Source: Bacteroidota bacterium (GTDB lineage: Bacteria; Bacteroidota; Bacteroidia; Cytophagales; Cyclobacteriaceae). From it: a stretch of 60,667 nt of DNA. Below, one piece after another: positions 43,048-51,537 of this stretch. The notes beneath the pieces are model-generated. The model saw only the letters and a list, made by a program, of their open reading frames with translations, made no database searches and was not told the DNA's origin. The position numbers and the translations under genes were made by a program. The DNA lies in contig JAFDYT010000016.1 in the NCBI GenBank assembly GCA_018266055.1, positions 1 to 60,667 on the forward strand, read 5' to 3'. Each line of letters begins with the position of its first letter. The stretch's first letter is position 1.

Positions 43048-44361
43048 ATGAAGAACTTTCAACTCGTAGCCGGATTTTTTACAGCCCTGTTTTGCGCCGT
43101 GGTGTTTCATCTTGAAGCCCAAAACGCAAAGGGGAAATACGGCACTTTCGCATTGACCAACGCAACCATAGAGACAATCACTAATGGAACCGTGTCGAAC
43201 GGAACCGTACTGATCAGCAACGGAAAGATTCTCGCGGTCGGTGCAAACATCGCTATTCCGCAAGGCGCGGAAGTGATCGACTGCAAAGGCCTGACGGTTT
43301 ATCCTGGCATGATCGACAGTGGTACAAACCTTGGCCTTTCGGAAATTGGTTCTGATCCACGCACACAGGATTTTAATGAAGTGGGCGACCTCGTTCCGCA
43401 GATGAAAGCGCTTACGGCAGTGAACCCTAACGCAGTGGCCATTCCTGTGACGCGGATAAGTGGTATAACTACAGCGCTGTCTTCGCCTCGTGGCGACATG
43501 TTTCCTGGCACAGCGGCGCTGATCAACCTTCATGGGTATACACCTGAGCAAATGTTTGCAGGCTTTGAAGGTGTAGTTTTAAATTTCCCTAACACAGGGC
43601 GCCGCGGATTCTTTGATCGTCGCACTGACGAAGAACTAAAGAAAGCCACCGAAACAGCCTTGAAGAAATTGAACGAAGTATGGGAGCGTGCCGTGCAGTA
43701 TCATAAAGTGGATTCAGCTACTCAAGGAAAAAATGCGGGCTACTATCCAGAGATGCAGGCGCTGTTGCCAGTCGTACGCGGCCAACGTGCGTTGCTGGTA
43801 GAAGTGAATACCTCCAAGGATATTCTGGCGGCGCTTAAATGGATTAAAGAAAAGAAAATTGCCAAGCCCGTGCTTACCGGCGTAGCCGAAGGATGGCGCG
43901 TGGCTGATCAGATTGCGAAATCAAAAATCCCAGTGATCGCCGGCAGTGTGCTTGAAATCCCCACACGTGATTACGATCGCTATGATCAGGCATACGCCAA
44001 TCCGGGCTTACTGAAAAAAGCAGGAATCAAAGTGGCGATCCGCTCGGAAGAAACAAACAATCAGAACTTCAGAAATCTTCCTTACCACGCCGGCTTTGCA
44101 GTAGCGTATGGAATGGATCGTCGCGAAGCGTTGCGTGCGATTACGATTGTACCGGCAGAAATTTTTGGCGTAGCCGATAAGCTGGGTTCTATCGAAGTAG
44201 GAAAGAGTGCTACTCTTTTTGTTTGCGATGGCGATCCATTTGAGACCAAAACACAAATCAAACAAGTGTTTATCGACGGGTGGCAGATTCCGATGAGCAG
44301 CCGCCAGACGCAATTGTATGATGAGTTCTTGAAACGAGATCCAGGCGTAAGCAAGAAATAA
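43048..44361 (+). CDS. Exported amidohydrolase-like protein lacking the HxH motif
   Basis: A 437-residue exported paralogue (signal LVAGFFTALFCAVVFHLEAQ). The shell is recognisable: TFALTNATIETITNGTV, VIDCKGLTVYPGMIDSG and the C-terminal ITIVPAEIFGVADKLGSIEVGKSATLFVCDGDPFE. The HxH position reads DSGTNLG, so the binuclear site is lost, and the late Asp region is RSEETNN. It begins 5 bp after the active-looking enzyme and precedes a terminator. A role as a partner subunit of its neighbours is inferred. Confidence 0.87.
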   Translation: MKNFQLVAGFFTALFCAVVFHLEAQNAKGKYGTFALTNATIETITNGTVSNGTVLISNGKILAVGANIAIPQGAEVIDCKGLTVYPGMIDSGTNLGLSEIGSDPRTQDFNEVGDLVPQMKALTAVNPNAVAIPVTRISGITTALSSPRGDMFPGTAALINLHGYTPEQMFAGFEGVVLNFPNTGRRGFFDRRTDEELKKATETALKKLNEVWERAVQYHKVDSATQGKNAGYYPEMQALLPVVRGQRALLVEVNTSKDILAALKWIKEKKIAKPVLTGVAEGWRVADQIAKSKIPVIAGSVLEIPTRDYDRYDQAYANPGLLKKAGIKVAIRSEETNNQNFRNLPYHAGFAVAYGMDRREALRAITIVPAEIFGVADKLGSIEVGKSATLFVCDGDPFETKTQIKQVFIDGWQIPMSSRQTQLYDEFLKRDPGVSKK

Positions 44362-44381
44362 TTAACCGTAAAACACAAACG

Positions 44382-44416
44382 AATAGCCACGGGTTTTCCT
44401 GTGGCTATTTTGTTTT
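44382..44416. terminator. Intrinsic terminator between convergent amidohydrolase and Gre-like genes
   Basis: Perfect stem AATAGCCAC/GTGGCTATT with a 10-nt loop and T-rich tail on the plus strand; on the minus strand the tail is weaker. Confidence 0.85.
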
Positions 44417-44419
44417 CAC

Positions 44420-44872
44420 TTAACTTACTTTTTCGATTACAAATTCTTTCTTGTTGAAAAGAAAGGCGTCATCTTTTTTTAATCCCATCAATTTTTGTGC
44501 GATGGGAGAGGAGGGAGAGATTGCGTAGTAGATTTTATTTTCAACCGTGAATTGTCCGGCCGCGATGGCGATGAAATAATTCCCCTGATTGGTAATCACA
44601 AGGCTTCCAGCCTGAACCGTCTCGGTTTTCTTTTCCGGATGAATATGCGAAAGCATCTGTGCTAATTTTTGAGCTTCCGCCAACTGGGCACTGTTCTTTT
44701 CAATTTCCAATTGAGCCATGGCACGGCCCGTTTCATATTTGTCGCCGGCGCTGCTTTTGGTTTCTTCGTTTGCCGAAGCTTGCGCCAACTGAATGGCCTG
44801 TGTTGACGCAGTTGTCCGTTGCTCGACATAAGCAAGGCACAAGGAATGAAGTTGTTGTTTGAGCTGGTTCAA
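44420..44872 (-). CDS. GreA/GreB-like protein
   Basis: A 150-residue protein with an N-terminal helical hairpin (about 1-75, including SSAGDKYETGRAMAQLEIEKNSAQLAEAQKL) and a C-terminal beta domain ending GLKKDDAFLFNKKEFVIEKV, as in Gre transcript-cleavage factors. Homologues in Bacteroidota are often mislabelled as 3-oxoacyl-ACP synthase. The conserved acidic tip seen in true GreA is not obvious, so it may bind RNA polymerase without stimulating cleavage. Last gene of the minus-strand cluster, 27 bp after the DUF1624 gene. Confidence 0.75.
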   Translation of the reverse strand: MNQLKQQLHSLCLAYVEQRTTASTQAIQLAQASANEETKSSAGDKYETGRAMAQLEIEKNSAQLAEAQKLAQMLSHIHPEKKTETVQAGSLVITNQGNYFIAIAAGQFTVENKIYYAISPSSPIAQKLMGLKKDDAFLFNKKEFVIEKVS

Positions 44873-44899
44873 ACGAATATCATTTGGTGCGCAATGTCG

Positions 44900-46084
44900 T
44901 CAAATAAATTTCAACCACTTTTTCTCCGGGTGGTTGGACTTGTATCTGGCGTACCACCGGCAGGCGAAGTACAATATCGTAACATCAAGGATGAACACAA
45001 CATAAAGCAACGCCAAGCTCCATCGTGAAGATTCTTCTATAAACACAAATGGCGCTGAAGTATACCATTCCTGGTTTATTTCGCCAACGAGCAATAAGTT
45101 GACGAGCCATGCACTGAGGTGAATGAGAGGAATGTGCAATAGGTAATAAAAGAAAGGAACGCGGCCGAAAGTTGTAAACACTTTGGCTAGCCGACCTTTA
45201 GCCCTTTCAACAAAAGGCAGCAGCGCGATAGCAGGCCCAAGTGTCATCATGAGGAAAAGTTGGGAGGCGGGATATTTCTTTTGGTTAAGCAGTTGAAAGA
45301 GAAATGGGGGAGCATCTGCTTCGGCGGGTTTTGACAGGATGAACCAACTGCCAATCACAACAAAAAGAACAAAAGCAGTGATCCCGATCTGGAGACACAA
45401 CCTTCTCCTTCTTGGCGGATCTAACAAAAGAATTTTTCCGAAGCCATATCCCGCGGCCATCACTCCAATCCAGGGAATCAAAACATATAAGATGGTAATT
45501 CCGGGTAGCGGTTGTCCTCCTGAAGTATAAAAAAATTCCCATACGCCGCCGAGGGTTGATTTGAGCGCGTCTGGAATGATGGCCGGTACGTAGGAAAAAA
45601 GTTGTTGAAGAAAAATTATCAACAGCCCCGTCGAGCCGATAATTACTGTGTTGAGACGAACCATTAGAGCAAGTAAAATCATGCACCACCCGATCATCCA
45701 AATTACTCCGGCAAGTGTAAACGATGAATAGTTGAAGTTGAAGGTCCATCCGAAGCGTATGACAGTAAGTTCCAACACGATTAGGAGGGCGCCCCTCGTC
45801 AGGAGAAATCGAGACAGTTCTTTTATGTTTTGAGTTTTATTTCCGTACAGAAATGCCGATGTGCCCGCGAAGAATACAAAGGCGGGAGCACAAAAATGAG
45901 TAACCCATCGCGTGAAGAAAATTCCTACATCCGTGCCGCCGGCCGGCAAACCCGAGTACACACGCACATGATCGATGGCCATAAGCATCATGACAACGCC
46001 ACGCACGATATCTAATGAATCAATGCGTCCGGTTCCGGATACTGTAGTTGATGACATAGAATTTCTGATTTGAGGGACACTCAA
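44900..46084 (-). CDS. DUF1624 (heparan-alpha-glucosaminide N-acetyltransferase-like) membrane protein
   Basis: A 394-residue polytopic protein with about ten membrane segments. The N-terminal RIDSLDIVRGVVMMLMAIDHVR with its conserved Asp and His is the hallmark of this acyltransferase group; HFCAPAFVFFAGTSAFLYG and FYYLLHIPLIHL follow. The family transfers acyl groups across the membrane to sugars in eukaryotic relatives; in bacteria the acceptor is unknown. It sits 48 bp after kdsB in the same direction, which suggests a cell-envelope glycan role. Confidence 0.9.
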   Translation of the reverse strand: MSVPQIRNSMSSTTVSGTGRIDSLDIVRGVVMMLMAIDHVRVYSGLPAGGTDVGIFFTRWVTHFCAPAFVFFAGTSAFLYGNKTQNIKELSRFLLTRGALLIVLELTVIRFGWTFNFNYSSFTLAGVIWMIGWCMILLALMVRLNTVIIGSTGLLIIFLQQLFSYVPAIIPDALKSTLGGVWEFFYTSGGQPLPGITILYVLIPWIGVMAAGYGFGKILLLDPPRRRRLCLQIGITAFVLFVVIGSWFILSKPAEADAPPFLFQLLNQKKYPASQLFLMMTLGPAIALLPFVERAKGRLAKVFTTFGRVPFFYYLLHIPLIHLSAWLVNLLLVGEINQEWYTSAPFVFIEESSRWSLALLYVVFILDVTILYFACRWYARYKSNHPEKKWLKFI

Positions 46085-46132
46085 GTTAAAAAATAAATCA
46101 TGTAAACCTACGGGTGAGGTGACGAAAGGTGA

Positions 46133-46882
46133 TCAGGGTTTTCCTTTTAAAATCAAAAGGGCCTTTTCTAAATCTTCCGGCGTGTCAATGCAGATGCTTT
46201 CTTCCATTTCGGTTTCTACCGTTTTTATTTTGAAACCATTTTCTATCCAGCGCAACTGCTCGAGTGACTCAGCTTTCTCTAAAAGTGAAGGTTCTAATTT
46301 CGTGATCTTCTCCAGCACATCGGCGCGATAGGCATATAAGCCAACATGGCGATAGAAGGTAGTTTTATTTAGCCATTCTTTGGACTCCGCTTTCTGCACA
46401 AAGGGAATCGGCGACCGACTAAAATAAATGGCTTCATGCCGGTGATTGATCACTACCTTGGCTTCGCCCGGTGAATGAAGCTGTTCAAGCGTTGAAATCT
46501 TTTGGATGAGCGTGGCCAATTCTGTTTCTGAAGTAATAGATGAACAAAGTAAATCGATTTGGTTCGGATCGATGAATGGCTCATCACCTTGAATGTTGAT
46601 TGCGAAATCGAATTTTTCATTTTGCTTTTGCAGCGCTTCAAAGCAACGATCTGTGCCGCTTGGATGATGCGCACCGGTCATGCACGCTTCGCCGCCAAAC
46701 GAAATGACATGATCAAAAATTCTCGCGTCGTCGGTGGCAATCACCACGCGCGACAGTCGTGCTGATTTTTTTACCTGATGGTATACACGCTGGATCATGG
46801 TTTGCCCGAGCATATCCACCAGTGGTTTGCCCGGAAAGCGGGACGACGCATAGCGCGCTGGAATTATTCCAAGTATCTTCAT
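46133..46882 (-). CDS. kdsB: 3-deoxy-manno-octulosonate cytidylyltransferase
   Basis: A 249-residue enzyme forming CMP-Kdo for lipopolysaccharide. It has IPARYASSRFPGKPLVDMLGQTMI, VVIATDD, HPSGTDRCFEAL, the NIQGDEPFIDPNQI substrate loop and the later YRHVGLYAYR motif. Length fits the family closely. It lies 26 bp after the RsmF-like gene. Kdo activation indicates an LPS-bearing outer membrane. Confidence 0.97.
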   Translation of the reverse strand: MKILGIIPARYASSRFPGKPLVDMLGQTMIQRVYHQVKKSARLSRVVIATDDARIFDHVISFGGEACMTGAHHPSGTDRCFEALQKQNEKFDFAINIQGDEPFIDPNQIDLLCSSITSETELATLIQKISTLEQLHSPGEAKVVINHRHEAIYFSRSPIPFVQKAESKEWLNKTTFYRHVGLYAYRADVLEKITKLEPSLLEKAESLEQLRWIENGFKIKTVETEMEESICIDTPEDLEKALLILKGKP

Positions 46883-46907
46883 ATGGATTCAAAAGTAAAA
46901 AAATGTT

Positions 46908-48284
46908 TTAACCTTGTGTGCTGTGATCAAATTCATTTCTGATCCGCCAGGGAGAGGGATAAAGATTGTTCATCCGGTTGCCTAGCAGGTTTCCCCAGCC
47001 AAGGGAAGTGCCTTCGTAACACATCAGGGCAAACCCTTTCGCGTCGGTTTCGGGGTTGAGCAAATCCTTTCTCAGGTAGGCGATGGCCTGATCGTAGGAG
47101 AGTGTCACCGAAGGAAAATTTTGTCTGTTACAAAGGATTGATAATGCGAAGGCATGTTCAGGGATGAGTTTATCGTGCTTTACCGTAGCTACGGCAGTTC
47201 CTTTCTGAATTACTTTCAACGCTTTTGCTAAAAGGCTGATTTCGTAAATGGAATTTCTTGGAATACCAATGATCAACTCTTCATGGGAGGCAAATGCTGT
47301 TTCATCAGGATGTGTAAACCAATCAGTAAGTCGCTCGATGATTTTTTTATTGGGTGACGAAAAAAGATTTTTACTGTGAGGTTGTATCTCGTGTTGTTCT
47401 TCATGTTTCCGGATTACTGAAAGGAAAAAGCCTTCGCCGTTAGTCTTGTGCGGGTAAAAACGGTAGCCGAAAATATCTTCCTCCTTTATTTCTTCGACGC
47501 CCCAATTATTTTCTAAATCCAATTTCAGGCTCTCGGCTTTTTTTTCTTTTAGCAACCACTTTATATTTTCTTCGTTTTCTTTTTTGTTGTACGTACAAGT
47601 GCAGTAAATCAGGATGCCGTCTTTCTTTAAACTTGGCCAGACCTGGTTTACGATTCGCTGCTGACGAAGCGAACAGAGTTCAGCATTTTCCAAACTCCAC
47701 TCGTTCATGGCATCTTTATCTTTTCTGAACAGCCCTTCGCCGGAGCATGGCGCATCTACCAGTATGATGTCGAAGAATCCTTCCAGCTTCTGAAAATCTT
47801 CCGGATCATTGTTTGTGACCACGGCATTTCCGAATCCCCATTTTTGTAAGTTCTCTGCAAGGATTGTTGCCCTTGACCGTATGGCTTCGTTGGCGACCAG
47901 AAGAGACTGAGGACTCAACAAACTCAACAAGTGGGTTGATTTGCCGCCGGGAGCAGCGCACAGATCCAGCACAGTCAGGGGTTGTGTCAGATCGACCGAT
48001 TGTTTTATTGCCTGTTCCAGAAACATCGAACTTGCTTCCTGCACATAGTAAGCGCCACCGTGAAACGTTGGATCAAAAGTGAATGATGGCCGCTGGGGTA
48101 AGTAATATCCAAAGTCGCTCCAAAGAATTTTTTCTAGATCTCGGGGTTTACTTTTTTCTGGGTTAATCCGGATGCTAATGGGAGACGGCTGCAGGTGCGC
48201 TTCCGCGAATGAAGGCCATGACTGCTGAAGTTGCTCGCGCATACGCGTAACAAAAGCAAGAGGAAATGAAATACCTTCAGCCAT
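46908..48284 (-). CDS. RsmF-like 16S rRNA (cytosine-5) methyltransferase
   Basis: A 458-residue NOL1/NOP2/Sun-family RNA methylase. The SAM motif is LDLCAAPGGKSTHLLSLL; the two catalytic cysteines are in VDAPCSGEGLFRKD and the YCTCTYNKKENEENI segment. The C-terminal half (about 310-458) is the PUA-like/RsmF extension, ending FALMCYEGTSLGWGNLLGNRMNN. The family methylates a cytosine in 16S rRNA (1407 in E. coli). Its ATG lies 8 bp inside the end of marR, so the two are probably co-translated. Confidence 0.95.
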   Translation of the reverse strand: MAEGISFPLAFVTRMREQLQQSWPSFAEAHLQPSPISIRINPEKSKPRDLEKILWSDFGYYLPQRPSFTFDPTFHGGAYYVQEASSMFLEQAIKQSVDLTQPLTVLDLCAAPGGKSTHLLSLLSPQSLLVANEAIRSRATILAENLQKWGFGNAVVTNNDPEDFQKLEGFFDIILVDAPCSGEGLFRKDKDAMNEWSLENAELCSLRQQRIVNQVWPSLKKDGILIYCTCTYNKKENEENIKWLLKEKKAESLKLDLENNWGVEEIKEEDIFGYRFYPHKTNGEGFFLSVIRKHEEQHEIQPHSKNLFSSPNKKIIERLTDWFTHPDETAFASHEELIIGIPRNSIYEISLLAKALKVIQKGTAVATVKHDKLIPEHAFALSILCNRQNFPSVTLSYDQAIAYLRKDLLNPETDAKGFALMCYEGTSLGWGNLLGNRMNNLYPSPWRIRNEFDHSTQG

Positions 48285-48750
48285 TCAGTTTCTTGTCGGT
48301 GTATTCGATAATGGTAATAAGATCACGCAAAAGGGTTTCGTATTTTTTATTGCCCAGCAGGTCACGGTATTCGTTCATCAGCTCCGCTACGCTGGCTCGT
48401 GCACCTAAAATAAAATCTCTGCCTTTTGCAGTGAGGGTAAAGATAACACTTCGCTTGTCTTTAGGGTCCTGCGTTGACGTAATGTACCCGGATTGCTGCA
48501 GCTCTTTCACTACTTTGCTCATCGCTTGTTTTGTTACCTGTGCTCGTTGGGCAAGGTCGTTGTTGTTAGTTCCATTCAGGTCGATATTCATGATTACCGG
48601 CATGTAGGCCATCTTGAAATCTTTGTAACCACGTTTTGCCAGCCGTTCTACAGCCCATTGTTCAAACTGTTTTCGAAGATGCGAGAGAACCTTTCCCCAG
48701 CCACATTCCTGTATATAAGCAGTGTCGTTGAACTTAATGTCAAGTGCCAT
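48277..48750 (-). CDS. MarR-family transcriptional repressor
   Basis: A 157-residue regulator from the ATG at 48750 (MALDIKFNDTAYIQECG). The frame is open up to 48795, but the promoter boxes at 48765-48795 show that those codons are upstream of transcription. The winged helix-turn-helix includes NDLAQRAQVTKQAMSKVVKELQQSGYI and the wing DPKDKRSVIFTLTAKG. It faces the efflux operon across a palindromic operator that overlaps both promoters, so it most likely represses the operon and itself and is released by a drug-like ligand. Its 3' end overlaps the rRNA methylase gene. Confidence 0.93.
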   Translation of the reverse strand: MALDIKFNDTAYIQECGWGKVLSHLRKQFEQWAVERLAKRGYKDFKMAYMPVIMNIDLNGTNNNDLAQRAQVTKQAMSKVVKELQQSGYITSTQDPKDKRSVIFTLTAKGRDFILGARASVAELMNEYRDLLGNKKYETLLRDLITIIEYTDKKLNG

Positions 48751-48764
48751 AACTATAGTTTCCA

Positions 48765-48795
48765 CAAAAGTAGATAACAAAAAAATAATAGTCAA
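48765..48795 (-). promoter_or_regulatory. Promoter of marR (minus strand)
   Basis: On the minus strand TTG (48795-48793), a 20-nt spacer and TACTTTTG (48772-48765), a perfect TAnnTTTG box, 14 bp before the marR ATG at 48750. The -33 element overlaps the operator. Confidence 0.75.
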
Positions 48796-48816
48796 CCATA
48801 TTGACTAATTAGTCAA
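48790..48816. promoter_or_regulatory. MarR operator, two overlapping palindromes
   Basis: TTGACTAATTAGTCAA (48801-48816) is a perfect 16-bp palindrome. AGTCAACCATATTGACT (48790-48806) is a second one sharing a half-site. Together they cover the -33 elements of both divergent promoters, as expected for steric repression. Confidence 0.8.
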
Positions 48817-48831
48817 CCTGGTTTACTTTTG
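48801..48831 (+). promoter_or_regulatory. Promoter of the efflux operon
   Basis: TTG at 48801-48803 inside the operator, a 20-nt spacer and TACTTTTG at 48824-48831 (TAnnTTTG). The efflux ATG follows 19 bp later. Box sequences and spacing mirror the divergent marR promoter. Confidence 0.78.
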
Positions 48832-48850
48832 TGCCCTTTACATAAAAACT

Positions 48851-49894
48851 ATGGAATCAAACCAAACTACTCCGAAAAAAAGAAATCTCGCCCCATTTAT
48901 TGTAGCTCCTGTGTTGTTGATCGCTGGTTTCTTCGGAATCCGGGCCATTCTTCACAGCATGAACTATGAGTCGACCGACAATGCGCAGATTGAAACCACA
49001 GCTACTCCGATCGTAAGCCGGCTGGCAGGTTTCATTGATTCAATCTCCGTGCAGGATTACGGAAAAGTAAGTCAGGGTCAGGTGCTGGTATCAATTGATG
49101 ACCGCGAATACAAACTTGCCGTGCTTCAAGCAGAGACCGACTTAGCCAATGCCAAAGCAGATCTTGCCAACGCGCAGGCGCAGCTTAATAACAGCATGGC
49201 GAACAAACAAGTGGCTCTTGCCAATGAAGATGTACAACGCACACGACTACAAAAAGCAACGGATGACTTGAAGCGCGACGAAGGCCTTTTTAAAGATGGC
49301 GCTGTAACACAACGCCAGTTGGACGATAGCCGCAATACATTTGAATCGGCGCAAAAGCAACTTACGGCAAACCAACGCCAGGTGGCCTTTGCTGTATCGC
49401 AGGTGGCAACGTCGGACGCACAAATCAGGAAAGCCCAAGCAACGGTGCAAACAAGAGCAGCAGCACTTGATCTCGCCAAACTCAGGCTTAGCTATTGCAA
49501 CATTGCAGCGCCGGTTAACGGCCAGATCGGGAAAAGGAATCTTGAACTCGGGCAATACGTGCAGCCTGGCCAACCGTTGATGACGGTGGTGAACAACGAC
49601 AAATTCTGGGTCGTCGCCAATTTCAAAGAAACTCAACTTGAAAAGATGAAAGTAGGGCAGGAGGTGACCGTGAAGCTTGATGGCTACCCCGACGTGGAGA
49701 TCAAAGGAAAAGTAGCTTCGTTTAGTTTGGCTACCGGTGCTAAGTTTTCACTGTTACCTCCGGATAACTCCACTGGTAATTTTGTGAAAGTGACGCAACG
49801 TGTGCCGGTGAAAATTGAATTGGATGAAGAGGCCAGATACAAGGATATTCTGCGTGCGGGGTTGAGTGTGGAAGTGGAAGTAAATGTAAAGTAG
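48851..49894 (+). CDS. HlyD/EmrA-family periplasmic adaptor
   Basis: A 347-residue membrane fusion protein with one N-terminal membrane helix (about 15-37, APFIVAPVLLIAGFFGIRAIL). The first lipoyl half (YGKVSQGQVLVSIDD), a long alpha-hairpin coiled coil (about 95-215), the second lipoyl half (APVNGQIGKRNLELGQYVQPGQPLMTV) and the beta-barrel (FKETQLEKMKVGQEV) follow. It should link the inner-membrane pump EmrB encoded next to the TolC channel. First gene of an operon under the MarR operator. Confidence 0.94.
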   Translation: MESNQTTPKKRNLAPFIVAPVLLIAGFFGIRAILHSMNYESTDNAQIETTATPIVSRLAGFIDSISVQDYGKVSQGQVLVSIDDREYKLAVLQAETDLANAKADLANAQAQLNNSMANKQVALANEDVQRTRLQKATDDLKRDEGLFKDGAVTQRQLDDSRNTFESAQKQLTANQRQVAFAVSQVATSDAQIRKAQATVQTRAAALDLAKLRLSYCNIAAPVNGQIGKRNLELGQYVQPGQPLMTVVNNDKFWVVANFKETQLEKMKVGQEVTVKLDGYPDVEIKGKVASFSLATGAKFSLLPPDNSTGNFVKVTQRVPVKIELDEEARYKDILRAGLSVEVEVNVK

Positions 49895-49895
49895 A

Positions 49896-51488
49896 ATGTC
49901 AACACCTTCTTCTCCATTGCCCACCGGGTTTGCCCGGGCGATCATTGTCGTGACGACTATCTCGGCTGCCATCATGGAGCTGATCGATACATCCATCGTC
50001 AATGTGGCGCTTTCTGACATTAGCGGAAATCTTGGCGCAACGATTGAAGACACATCGTGGGTTGTTACCGCGTATGCCATTGCCAATGTGATCATCATTC
50101 CGCTGACCGGATTTTTCGCCAAGCTCTTCGGAAGGAAAAAGTATTATATCGTTTCGATTTTCATCTTCACCATTTCCTCTTACATGTGCGGTCAGGCAGG
50201 TAGCCTGCTGTCGCTGGTGATTTGGCGGTTCGTTCAGGGAATTGGTGGTGGTGCGTTGCTTTCCACTTCCCAAGGAATTTTATTCGATGCCTTTGAGCCG
50301 GCCAAACGCCCGATGGCTTCGGCCATGTTTGGTATGGGTATAGTACTTGGCCCAACGATAGGTCCGATTCTCGGCGGACTAATCGTTGACAATTATTCCT
50401 GGCCGTTGATTTTCTATATCAACATTCCTTTTGGGATTGTGGCAACGCTGCTTACCATTCGCTACATCCGCAGAACGGAGGACGAAAAAAATCCCAACCG
50501 GGAAAAACCGGTCATTGATTTTCTGGGGATTTCCTTTCTGGCGATGGGTGTCGGTTGTTTGCAATACGTACTTGAGCGTGGTGAAGCCGACGATTGGTTC
50601 GACGATACCACGATCATCATTCTCTCGATCCTGGCCGCGGTGGGTCTTTTAGCCTTTATCTACCGTGAACTGACGGCCGAGAAACCGATGATCAACTTGC
50701 ACGTGATGAAGCGCAGAAATTTATGGGCCAGCAATATCCTTACCTTCTCGGTGGGCTTCGGCATGTTTGGCTCCGTGTTCATCTTCCCGGTATTGGTGCA
50801 GCGCATCTTAGGCTACACACCTACCGACGCTGGCTATGGCCTCGTGCCAAGTGCCATCGCCGCTATCTTCTGTATGCCTATCATCGGTCGAAGGCTTGGT
50901 GCAGGAACTCCTCCATTGGTCTTTGTGGTGACGGGTTTCTTCTTTTTCATTCTTCATGGATACACGTCATCGCTGGTAACGCCGGATGTGGGACTGTCCT
51001 TTTTCTTTTGGACACAAGTGTTTCGTGGCGTGGGTACTGCCTGTCTCACAGTGCCGCTGATCAACCAGGCGGTAGTGGGGTTGACACCGCAGGAAATGCC
51101 CAGCGGTATTGCTCTCACCAATATGCTGCGGCAATTAGGCGGGGCTACAGGAATCGCTGTAATGAATACTTACGTCACGCAGCGCTATGCAGTGCACCGT
51201 TCTGATCTGGTAAGCAACCTGCAACTTACCGACCCCAATCTGATTCAGCGATTGTCGCAGTATCAGGCAGGCGCGGTGAATGCCGGTGTCAATGCTACGC
51301 AGTCTACAGATTTCAGCTATAAGATTCTGGATCTCGCTGTGACCAAGCAAGGCTTTCTCATGGCTTACGCCGATAGTTTTTTGCTCATCGCCTTGTTTTT
51401 TGTGTGTGCTATTCCTTTTATGTTTTTGTTGCGTACACAGCGTGTTGACAAAGCCACGATGCAAAAAATTTCTGAAGAGAGTCATTAA
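49896..51488 (+). CDS. DHA2-family (EmrB-like) multidrug MFS transporter
   Basis: A 530-residue major facilitator with 14 membrane segments. Motif A-type loop GFFAKLFGRKKYY lies between TM2 and TM3, and the antiporter motif GMGIVLGPTIGPILGG is in TM5. LIDTSIVNVALSDI near the start is typical of EmrB/QacA drug/proton antiporters. It starts 1 bp after the adaptor gene. Likely exports hydrophobic drugs or detergents in a three-part pump with the adaptor and TolC protein. Confidence 0.95.
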   Translation: MSTPSSPLPTGFARAIIVVTTISAAIMELIDTSIVNVALSDISGNLGATIEDTSWVVTAYAIANVIIIPLTGFFAKLFGRKKYYIVSIFIFTISSYMCGQAGSLLSLVIWRFVQGIGGGALLSTSQGILFDAFEPAKRPMASAMFGMGIVLGPTIGPILGGLIVDNYSWPLIFYINIPFGIVATLLTIRYIRRTEDEKNPNREKPVIDFLGISFLAMGVGCLQYVLERGEADDWFDDTTIIILSILAAVGLLAFIYRELTAEKPMINLHVMKRRNLWASNILTFSVGFGMFGSVFIFPVLVQRILGYTPTDAGYGLVPSAIAAIFCMPIIGRRLGAGTPPLVFVVTGFFFFILHGYTSSLVTPDVGLSFFFWTQVFRGVGTACLTVPLINQAVVGLTPQEMPSGIALTNMLRQLGGATGIAVMNTYVTQRYAVHRSDLVSNLQLTDPNLIQRLSQYQAGAVNAGVNATQSTDFSYKILDLAVTKQGFLMAYADSFLLIALFFVCAIPFMFLLRTQRVDKATMQKISEESH

Positions 51489-51537
51489 AAAAAAGAAATA
51501 CGAAGTACGATCGATAACTACGTTGAACTTTGAACTT

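Noticed and set aside
48751-48795. 15-residue N-terminal extension of MarR
   Set aside because: These codons lie across the promoter boxes and operator; the ATG at 48750 fits better.
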